Source: a virus
Virus record (IMG/VR): IMGVR_UViG_3300033145_002484
Location: 1-20,102 of that record
Strand: one strand, 5' to 3'
DNA length: 20,102 bases
Below the pieces are notes generated by a model. It saw only the letters and a list, made by a program, of their open reading frames with translations. It was not told the DNA's origin and did not search any database. Each line of letters begins with the position of its first letter. The first letter of the stretch is position 1. Positions 15,193 through 20,102 of the stretch are shown here, one piece after another. Both the position numbers and the translations under genes were made by a program.

Positions 15193-15438
15193 TTAATCAG
15201 TCAACTTAAAGAGTCTTTCAACCTCTTTATTAATATCCTTTAAAGCCTGTAATTTACCTACGAACAACCTATCTAAAATCTTTTTACAATTTCCACAAAT
15301 TTCTTTTCTGTCTACATCATATAAATTATTTATTTTAGGTATAGCGTAACTATCATCACTTGTTCCTTTTACTATCAACATGAAATACCTTGTATCGCGT
15401 ACAGGTGCACCGCATAAATCGCAGTATGACATTCTCAT
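15193..15438 (-). CDS. Small two-CxxC zinc protein
   Basis: This 81-residue protein has CDLCG at about 6-10 and CGNCKK at about 48-53. These flank a beta-rich middle (YFMLIVKG) and are followed by an amphipathic helix (LQALKDINKEVERLF). The pattern matches many uncharacterised phage treble-clef/zinc-ribbon proteins. The ATG overlaps the upstream stop (TAATG), with GGGGG upstream. Confidence 0.7.
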   Translation of the reverse strand: MRMSYCDLCGAPVRDTRYFMLIVKGTSDDSYAIPKINNLYDVDRKEICGNCKKILDRLFVGKLQALKDINKEVERLFKLTD

Positions 15439-15686
15439 TACATATACACCCCCTTTTCACATTTATCGCAAACTACGAGCTTTTTTCCGTATAGTAAAAA
15501 GGTTCTTGAAATGTGAATTCTTCTTTTACACAAATAACAATGCATCCCTTTATGCTTACTCTCAAATTCCTTAACTTGCTTTAATGTAAAGAAGAGTTTT
15601 CCATTAGGACATTTTGATTTTGGACGATAACCGTCTCCCTTACCTGCCTGATTATTCCCTATATTTATGTGTCCGGCATATTTCAT
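15438..15686 (-). CDS. Small CxxC zinc protein
   Basis: This 82-residue protein has CYLCKRR at about 50-56 and CDKCEKG at about 73-79, plus an extra Cys in KCPNGK. The spacing suggests one treble-clef zinc site. A GKGDGYRPKSK segment precedes it. The stop overlaps the next ATG, and the start lies 2 nt after the upstream stop. Unknown function. Confidence 0.7.
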   Translation of the reverse strand: MKYAGHINIGNNQAGKGDGYRPKSKCPNGKLFFTLKQVKEFESKHKGMHCYLCKRRIHISRTFLLYGKKLVVCDKCEKGVYM

Positions 15687-15688
15687 AA

Positions 15689-15904
15689 TTAATCAAGCCT
15701 CTCCTCGATGTCTTCTTGCTCAGGTAATTCTTTAGATTTCTTTTGAAGTATTTTCTCAAATGGGTTTATATTCCAGGCTCTCCTTACGGTTTTATCAGGT
15801 CTTTCTTTCTTAATATAACCGCAATAAGGGCACATTTGCTTAGTCGTACCCTCGATAACTACTTTCTGACCACATTTAGGACATTTGAATTTAGTTTTTA
15901 ACAC
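15689..15904 (-). CDS. Zinc-ribbon protein
   Basis: This 71-residue protein is classical zinc-ribbon in its first 30 residues (FKCPKCGQKVVIEGTTK, then MCPYCGYIKK). A charged helical tail ends ELPEQEDIEERLD. The start is GTG at 15904, chosen because GGGAG lies 8 nt upstream; it overlaps the stop of the 60-residue gene by 7 bases. It may bind nucleic acid or serve as a protein-protein zinc module. Confidence 0.7.
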   Translation of the reverse strand: MLKTKFKCPKCGQKVVIEGTTKQMCPYCGYIKKERPDKTVRRAWNINPFEKILQKKSKELPEQEDIEERLD

Positions 15905-16080
15905 TTTTGCGACTCCCGTTTAATCTGTACTAAAAACTCCTTATCGGAAATATCGTACAATTCTTTTTTTAAATCAGCATTGAGCACAGTTATAACTTGA
16001 CCCAACCTCAACTTAGGATGACTTTTCCACAGGGTATATAGATTTTGTAATACGTCTTTCATAACTGTAGCTCTGCTCAT
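15898..16080 (-). CDS. Small conserved phage-type protein
   Basis: This 60-residue helical protein has LYTLWKSHPKLRLGQVITVL and ELYDISDKEFLVQI. The W..xP.LRLGQ and D.eF pattern is seen in many short, uncharacterised phage and bacterial proteins. No enzymatic motif is seen. It is packed 3 nt after the 69-residue gene and overlaps the zinc-ribbon gene. Confidence 0.65.
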   Translation of the reverse strand: MSRATVMKDVLQNLYTLWKSHPKLRLGQVITVLNADLKKELYDISDKEFLVQIKRESQKC

Positions 16081-16083
16081 ATA

Positions 16084-16293
16084 TTATTCACTCTTTTCTA
16101 TTCTATAAATATCTATATCGAGTGCATGGTGCACCTTATCTAATCCTGTTATGCATTCATCAAGACTTTCTTTCATTGCTTTTGCAAATATGTGCTTATC
16201 TTCAAACTCAACTAATCTTGCAGCATATTCTCTTAGTTTTAAAGATATTTCTCTAAGCTCTAATAATTCTGATAACCTAATGGGTTGACACAT
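16084..16293 (-). CDS. Helical hypothetical protein
   Basis: This 69-residue protein is mainly Leu/Glu/Arg/Lys helix (LSELLELREISLKLREYAAR) followed by an acidic helix and the ending DIYRIEKSE. A GGAG lies 11 nt before the ATG, and the previous small frame stops only 1 nt before it. No family recognised. Confidence 0.6.
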   Translation of the reverse strand: MCQPIRLSELLELREISLKLREYAARLVEFEDKHIFAKAMKESLDECITGLDKVHHALDIDIYRIEKSE

Positions 16294-16294
16294 T

Positions 16295-16360
16295 TTAGAA
16301 TTTACTCCAAATTATATTAGAAACTGTATAACTATTTGTATTATTCATTTGCCACATCAT
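16295..16360 (-). CDS. 21-codon frame, probable 3' part of the preceding gene
   Basis: It begins MMWQMNNTNSYTVSN and ends WSKF. The first ATG overlaps the stop of the 59-residue frame as ATGA. The same frame, however, is open and protein-like for about 25 codons further upstream (HYNQRYEATCFLFKEGQIT) with no start codon. This suggests the C-terminus of an 80-residue protein broken by one missing T at 16428-16431. Confidence 0.4.
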   Translation of the reverse strand: MMWQMNNTNSYTVSNIIWSKF

Positions 16361-16536
16361 AGTGATTTGCCCTTCTTTGAATAAAAAACATGTTGCTTCA
16401 TATCTTTGATTATAATGTCTAAATAGGAAAAGTGATGTATTTTACAATCAGTAGTGGCTTCCAATATTGTTATTTGATTATTAAAATTATCAACTACTTG
16501 GTCTAATTTCTTTTTTATCTTTAATACTTTCTTCAT
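16357..16536 (-). CDS. 59-residue hypothetical protein (possibly 5' part of an 80-residue gene)
   Basis: The ATG at 16536 is preceded by AAGGTGAGGGAA and overlaps the end of the 112-residue gene by 47 bases. The first 36 residues (basic MKKVLKIKKKLDQVV, then NNQITILEATTDCKIHHF) look genuine. After HHF the frame may have slipped: adding one T to the four-T run at 16428-16431 continues as FLFRHYNQRYEATCF and ends at 16295. Function unknown. Confidence 0.55.
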   Translation of the reverse strand: MKKVLKIKKKLDQVVDNFNNQITILEATTDCKIHHFSYLDIIIKDMKQHVFYSKKGKSL

Positions 16537-16828
16537 TTTCCCTCACCTTAGATTTAGGTTTGCCCTTGACGACCCAAATTAAAATGTCTTTAAGTAAACT
16601 AGAACTTCCTTTGTTTTTAACCATATCCTCAAATACTTTATCGATGTTAAGATTCATAATATCTGTTTGAATCCTCTTACGCTCACTACTTAAAATGTGA
16701 TAGAATAGATTATTTAAACTTGTGACCCACCTCATTTTAAGACACAGCTTACACTCATTAAGTAATGCTTTACAATCGCCGCATATTATTTTTTTAATTT
16801 CTTCTACTACGTTTTTTCTTTTTTCCAC
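16490..16828 (-). CDS. Cys-containing helical hypothetical protein
   Basis: This 112-residue protein starts at GTG 16828 (AAGGA about 8 nt upstream) inside the end of the ClpP-like gene, a 35-base overlap. It has an N-terminal CGDCKALLNECKLC cluster that could hold one zinc ion. A hydrophobic helical region follows (LLKDILIWVVKG), then a charged tail. No family was recognised. The overlap with the protease suggests coupled expression. Confidence 0.6.
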   Translation of the reverse strand: MEKRKNVVEEIKKIICGDCKALLNECKLCLKMRWVTSLNNLFYHILSSERKRIQTDIMNLNIDKVFEDMVKNKGSSSLLKDILIWVVKGKPKSKVRENEESIKDKKEIRPSS

Positions 16829-17393
16829 TTTTCAATTCCTTACCTAGTATGACTTTTCTTTTATCAATAATACCTGTTGCAATATTGTACTTAATAGCCT
16901 CTTCCGTAGTTAGCCAAATATCTGTAGCAGGTAATAATTTTTCCTTAATAACTTTTTCAGGTAACCCTATACGTTCTTTATAATACCTTACTAATCTCAT
17001 ATAAAGTAAATCCTGCTCTTTTCTCACTCCTTTTAATTCATGATGTTTACCAAACGTATACCAAAAATATTGATGACTTAATATTGCAGTATTCTTTGTG
17101 ATAAACCTGTGGTTGCCCGCTAAAAATAAAAGTAAGCCACAACTACATATTTCCCCAAAGCCGATTGTGTTTACATTTAATCGCATATTATCAATTATGT
17201 CTAATACCCCAAAACAAGCGGACACATCCCCTCCGGGTGAATTTATCTCTAAGGTAATATTATCTCTAAAATTCAAATCTGTATCTAATTTGATTAACTT
17301 TTCAGCTAATATTTGCATAGATTCTTGTGTAACATCACCCGTAAAATAAATTATCCCCTTATTTAATAACTCCTCTCTTATGCGATTAATCAT
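16794..17393 (-). CDS. ClpP-like (S14) serine protease
   Basis: This 199-residue protein has the ClpP/crotonase-like protease signature. EINSPGGDV (49-57) is the substrate-binding loop. GEICSCGLLLFLAG aligns with the ClpP nucleophile loop and keeps Ser84. AILSHQYF keeps His107. ATDIWLTTEEAIKYNI keeps Asp158. The catalytic triad is therefore intact. A strongly basic tail (SGKKKKRSRRN) extends past the fold. The start is taken at ATG 17393 because AGGAG lies 7 nt upstream; an in-frame ATG at 17417 lacks a site. ClpP-like proteases act as head-maturation enzymes in some phages, but an S78 protease is also present here. Its role could be capsid processing, effector maturation or host-protein turnover. 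Confidence 0.85.
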   Translation of the reverse strand: MINRIREELLNKGIIYFTGDVTQESMQILAEKLIKLDTDLNFRDNITLEINSPGGDVSACFGVLDIIDNMRLNVNTIGFGEICSCGLLLFLAGNHRFITKNTAILSHQYFWYTFGKHHELKGVRKEQDLLYMRLVRYYKERIGLPEKVIKEKLLPATDIWLTTEEAIKYNIATGIIDKRKVILGKELKSGKKKKRSRRN

Positions 17394-17397
17394 CTTA

Positions 17398-17589
17398 TTA
17401 CTCCTGTTTAGTAACATCTAACCAAAAATGATTAGGGTGTTTTTTAAGTTTATCGTCTGTTAAAATTAGTGAACTGCGTTGAAATTTTATAAATAATGAT
17501 TCGCTACATCTATAAATAGAAGGATGTTTAGAATCCTGGCAAAAATGATTTTTACATCTATCATCACGTATAATTTTTATTTGAAACAT
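17398..17589 (-). CDS. Small Cys/His hypothetical protein
   Basis: This 63-residue protein has a CKNHFCQDSKH cluster near residue 12 and an isolated Cys later, possibly a single metal site. It has a good GAGGAG ribosome binding site. Its stop lies 4 nt before the preferred ClpP-like ATG. Unknown function. Confidence 0.55.
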   Translation of the reverse strand: MFQIKIIRDDRCKNHFCQDSKHPSIYRCSESLFIKFQRSSLILTDDKLKKHPNHFWLDVTKQE

Positions 17590-17632
17590 TACAATGTCTC
17601 CTCTTCAAATTAGTTTTATCACTCACTAATTA

Positions 17633-17956
17633 TTAACTTCTTTTTGCAGCTTTCTTTCTAATTGGTGCCATTGCATTTGGTTGTTGTGAACCCTGCTGTA
17701 CTTGCTTTTTATCGGTGTTAACTGTAAATGTTTTTTTGCATATAGGACATGTTGTATATAACTGAGTACTTATCCTTACAGGAGCACCTAATAACTTTAT
17801 AGCTACTTGACAATTATGCATCAATGGTATAATATTAAAAAATTTTAATATTTTATAATATTTCCTTTGTTTTATAATAAGTTGCATTCTTGCTTTGAGT
17901 TGTGCTGCCTTAAGTGCCGCATCTTCCCCCATACTTTTTTTTACTTCTTCTGCCAT
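17633..17956 (-). CDS. Helical protein with C-terminal CxxC
   Basis: This 107-residue protein has an N-terminal Ala/Lys-rich helix (DAALKAAQLKARMQLIIKQR), a hydrophobic middle (ILKFFNIIPLM) and one CPICKKTF pair at about 70-77. A basic, Gln-rich disordered tail ends RKKAAKRS. The site GGGAGGG lies upstream. One CxxC plus Cys49 is too little to be sure of zinc binding. No family recognised. Confidence 0.6.
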   Translation of the reverse strand: MAEEVKKSMGEDAALKAAQLKARMQLIIKQRKYYKILKFFNIIPLMHNCQVAIKLLGAPVRISTQLYTTCPICKKTFTVNTDKKQVQQGSQQPNAMAPIRKKAAKRS

Positions 17957-17984
17957 TTTCTTAACCCTCCCTTTAAATCGGTTA

Positions 17985-18200
17985 TTATTGAACTACTCTC
18001 CAAACTGTTATGTTATTTGATAATGTAAAAAATGAAGCTGCTGTTTTTAAAAAATCTGCTGTTAAAATTTGTTCACATTCATAACAAATATCAAAACGAT
18101 ACTCAGTATCAAATCCGTCAATTATTTCATGTATTTTTCCTTTCCAATCTTTTTCATTAAATTCTTTTTTACATTTATCACATTTAATTCTTTCACTCAT
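17985..18200 (-). CDS. Small zinc-ribbon-like protein
   Basis: This 71-residue protein has CDKCKKEF (8-15) and CYECEQIL (39-46), a typical treble-clef spacing, with an aromatic-rich middle between them. The ATG overlaps the stop of the 90-residue gene (TAATG), so the two are probably coupled. Unknown function. Confidence 0.65.
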   Translation of the reverse strand: MSERIKCDKCKKEFNEKDWKGKIHEIIDGFDTEYRFDICYECEQILTADFLKTAASFFTLSNNITVWRVVQ

Positions 18201-18472
18201 TATTCTATTGTCATTCCCATTTTATTCTGCAAAACATCTAATAAGACTGCATCTACATAACTCTCATCACCCGGTTTTAACGTTACGGCTTCTGATGTAT
18301 AAATTACTGCGTTTTTAATCTTTTTACTACTACCCGTAATTGTTTCTAAGGGTTTTTCAAAATAAGGTTTGATTAATTGAATAAGTGTTTCATCCCCCTT
18401 ATATTCCTTAACCTTATCTTTACCGTGTATAACAGTTACTTCTTTTCCTCTTAATATAATTTTATTTTTCAT
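18200..18472 (-). CDS. Hypothetical protein, beta-rich
   Basis: This 90-residue protein alternates short strands (KIILRGKEVTVIHGK) with a helix (LIQLIKPYF) and ends with LKPGDESYVDAVLLDVLQNK. The ribosome binding site is AGAGGATAAT. It sits directly after the MuF gene, in the place where head-completion or connector genes occur, but I see no motif to support that. No family assigned. Confidence 0.6.
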   Translation of the reverse strand: MKNKIILRGKEVTVIHGKDKVKEYKGDETLIQLIKPYFEKPLETITGSSKKIKNAVIYTSEAVTLKPGDESYVDAVLLDVLQNKMGMTIE

Positions 18473-18489
18473 ATTATCCTCTATATATA

Positions 18490-18693
18490 TTATATACCTT
18501 TTAATACATATTCTTGGAAAAACTTATACTTTTCCGGACATATTCTCTTAACCTTACTTGGGTCTAACATTATTTCTGCAAAGGTTTCTGCGAAATCCTC
18601 AGTTAGATTTTTTGTTGCATAAGATGATATGTAGTTGTTAGATGCTTTACCATTCACACCATTCATCACTATATTGAAGATACTTACCATCAT
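18490..18693 (-). CDS. Third piece of MuF-metallopeptidase gene (C-terminal end)
   Basis: The ATG-initiated frame is 67 residues. From NNYISSYATKNLTEDFAET onward it matches the C-terminal half of a zinc metallopeptidase, with the EDFAETFAE helix that supplies the third zinc ligand (Glu). It is in the same frame as the main MuF ORF but separated from the HEQAH segment by a single-base shift at about 18647-18665. The first residues (MMVSIFNIVM) are probably an out-of-frame reading of the upstream segment, so its own start is doubtful. It is best read as the end of one large gene. Confidence 0.55.
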   Translation of the reverse strand: MMVSIFNIVMNGVNGKASNNYISSYATKNLTEDFAETFAEIMLDPSKVKRICPEKYKFFQEYVLKGI

Positions 18694-18856
18694 AAGTATG
18701 TGCTTGTTCGTGTAAGAATGTTTGACTTAAGTGTCTATTTATACCCTCTCTTGAAATACTTATCTCAAAGTTATTAGGTATCAATCTTGTTTTTCCTAAA
18801 ATTTCTTTATTTTCATCGATTATTGCTTGATATCTTAGTGTCTTAATGTTGGGCAA
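18647..18856 (-). CDS. Middle piece of MuF-metallopeptidase gene (HExxH segment)
   Basis: This 69-residue frame from a TTG contains FLHEQAHTYDGKYL, a zincin HExxH active-site helix, preceded by the beta-hairpin region ISISREGINRHLSQT. The frame is open upstream to about 18955 (KTKTATREIDSVYALHN), beyond any start codon. It ends abruptly after SDEWCEW. It therefore looks like an internal slice of one protein, in the -1 frame relative to the MuF ORF on its 5' side and restored by a +1 shift on its 3' side. Confidence 0.6.
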   Translation of the reverse strand: MPNIKTLRYQAIIDENKEILGKTRLIPNNFEISISREGINRHLSQTFLHEQAHTYDGKYLQYSDEWCEW

Positions 18857-18879
18857 TTTTTTTATAATAGTTCTTTGTG

Positions 18880-20085
18880 CTAAGAGTCTGGAATTTTTAA
18901 TATTATGTAATGCATAAACACTATCAATTTCCCTAGTTGCTGTTTTAGTTTTGAATATACTTTAGCGTGCCCCTTATTATTATCCAATCCAAAATACGAT
19001 AAGTGCCTTTTGTATCTTAATATATCTGCAGTAGTTTGTGCAATTCCTTCAGGTATTCCTACGGGTGAAGTATTTACGACTTTACTTATATCATCTACTT
19101 CATATCTCTCTTGAATTTTTTCTTTATCTTCTTCATCACCCAAATACTCGTGAATTGTCCAAGTGCATCTGCACATGGCGTGTATCGGTATTACCGCTTC
19201 AGCTTCTGCTAAACTAAAAATTTGTCTATCTAAAGGTTCACATATGTCACATACTCTATTATCTCCTGCGGTTAATACTTCTACACTTTTCACGACCTCG
19301 CTTTTTTTATAAGAATCTATTCTACCCATATTTACTGCTTTGCTTGTTTCTGTTCTAGCTATTATTTCTGAGTATCTCTTACTTGAAATATCATACTCAT
19401 ATCCTTTACGTATTATTGCACCTGTTTTAGGGTCTAACTTAGGAGGTACTGCTACATGTTTGGGTGTATCTTGAACTCTCCTTAATCTTTTAGCTATTTT
19501 ACTTGTACCTTCACCCGCCCTTATACCATCTACTATCGCTGTACGCATATCTAGTTGTAGTTCTTGGTTTATATGTTGTAGTAATAATATATTTTTTAAT
19601 CTTGGAACCTGGTGCACATCCATATACATCCAATTGGTATTAGGTTTAACTCCTACATCTTCCATTGCTTTCTCAAAACCTTTTCCATAAGATACTGATA
19701 CAGGCATAACCATTTTATTTGCAAAATCTTGACGTACCTGACCCATCTTGTCATTTATTTCTCTATTCCATCTTTCAAATTGTTGCCAGGAATATGCTTT
19801 GGATAAATCAATTGCTTTGGTTTCTGTTACTACGGGTGAGATTTCTATTTGAGGTTCTTCTTTTGTTGTGGTGAGAAGATTTATACCTACTGAAATACTT
19901 TCTCTAATATATGCTCTTACTAATTTAATTATTTCTGCTTCTTCTCTATCTAAATTAATTAAAGATTTCTTATCTCTACTGACTATTTTATCAAAGGGGG
20001 TGTAATATTTATCATAGTCTATCGAATCTTCTAATTCTTCTAATAGGTTTAATAATGTAAATAGGTTTTCTTGTTTATTTTTCAT
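18880..20085 (-). CDS. Mu F / SPP1 gp7-type head morphogenesis protein with broken C-terminal extension
   Basis: This 401-residue protein has an N-terminal helical portion (about 1-150) and a C-terminal MuF domain. That domain carries the signature ARTETSKAVNMGRIDSYKKS (about 254-273), TAGDNRVCDICEPLD (about 282-296) and IPIHAMCRCTW (about 310-320), the Cys-His cluster of PF04233. MuF-type minor head proteins attach to the portal and can be injected. After about 378 the natural continuation appears in another frame (KTKTATREIDSVYALHN), so the final residues (QQLGKLIVFMHYIILKIPDS) are probably artefactual. The repaired gene would run to 18490, about 530 residues, ending in a metallopeptidase domain. 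The ATG overlaps a possible upstream stop as ATGA, the usual place for a portal gene. Confidence 0.8.
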   Translation of the reverse strand: MKNKQENLFTLLNLLEELEDSIDYDKYYTPFDKIVSRDKKSLINLDREEAEIIKLVRAYIRESISVGINLLTTTKEEPQIEISPVVTETKAIDLSKAYSWQQFERWNREINDKMGQVRQDFANKMVMPVSVSYGKGFEKAMEDVGVKPNTNWMYMDVHQVPRLKNILLLQHINQELQLDMRTAIVDGIRAGEGTSKIAKRLRRVQDTPKHVAVPPKLDPKTGAIIRKGYEYDISSKRYSEIIARTETSKAVNMGRIDSYKKSEVVKSVEVLTAGDNRVCDICEPLDRQIFSLAEAEAVIPIHAMCRCTWTIHEYLGDEEDKEKIQERYEVDDISKVVNTSPVGIPEGIAQTTADILRYKRHLSYFGLDNNKGHAKVYSKLKQQLGKLIVFMHYIILKIPDS

Positions 20086-20102
20086 AGCTTTACCAAACTA
20101 TT
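20082..20102 (-). CDS. Possible 3' end of upstream gene (edge fragment)
   Basis: The six codons before a TGA that overlaps the MuF ATG (ATGA) read NSLVKL in one frame. Position suggests the end of a portal gene, but nothing in seven codons can confirm it. Confidence 0.25.
   Translation of the reverse strand, partial: NSLVKL

Noticed and set aside
17394-17417. ATG at 17417 as ClpP-like start
   Set aside because: No ribosome binding site, and it overlaps the upstream gene by 20 bases. The ATG at 17393 has AGGAG at 7 nt.

Overview
This is a 20.1 kb piece of an AT-rich tailed-phage genome (Caudoviricetes: a virus, a prophage or a metagenomic contig). Every convincing gene lies on the minus strand, so transcription runs from high to low coordinates. 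Genes are packed tightly, many joined by TAATG or ATGA stop/start overlaps, and have strong purine-rich Shine-Dalgarno sequences. The LLH-type holin and BppU-like baseplate protein suggest a Bacillota (Clostridia-like) host. The GT9 heptosyltransferase-like gene does not settle this. No terminase, portal, integrase, replication gene, tRNA or CRISPR array is visible.

Layout in transcription order. (1) 20.1-18.5 kb: a Mu F/SPP1 gp7-type head protein whose C-terminal zinc-metallopeptidase domain is spread over three reading frames. (2) 18.5-13.8 kb: about 17 very small genes, many with CxxC zinc-knuckle pairs, interrupted by a ClpP-like (S14) protease. A HicB-like protein and coiled-coil proteins share an exact 25-bp repeat, and several genes here look broken by single-base slips. 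(3) 13.8-6.5 kb: an LLH holin, a BppU-like protein and a 2184-residue repetitive tail fibre. (4) 6.5-5.2 kb: two micro-ORFs, a membrane-anchored coiled-coil protein and a zinc-ribbon plus degenerate metallo-beta-lactamase-fold protein. (5) 5.1-1.7 kb: a head-maturation block. A prohead protease is fused to a complete AAA+ ATPase and an acidic scaffold-like tail. It is followed by the HK97-fold major capsid protein, which has the strongest ribosome binding site in the window, and then a 12-bp-stem hairpin terminator. (6) 1.65 kb to the window edge: a glycan module, a GT9 glycosyltransferase coupled through ATGA to a polysaccharide pyruvyl transferase-like gene cut by the edge.

How the genes may work together (inference). 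The capsid protein lacks a long N-terminal delta domain, so the acidic tail of the protease-AAA+ protein may serve as the scaffold. The AAA+ motor would then be delivered into, or released by proteolysis within, the prohead. The ClpP-like protein is a second candidate protease. The MuF-metallopeptidase protein resembles phage MuF polymorphic effectors that can travel in the head. The fibre and BppU-like proteins serve adsorption and the holin serves lysis. The glycan genes may modify the virion or the host envelope. The most unusual item is the S78 protease / AAA+ / acidic-tail fusion.
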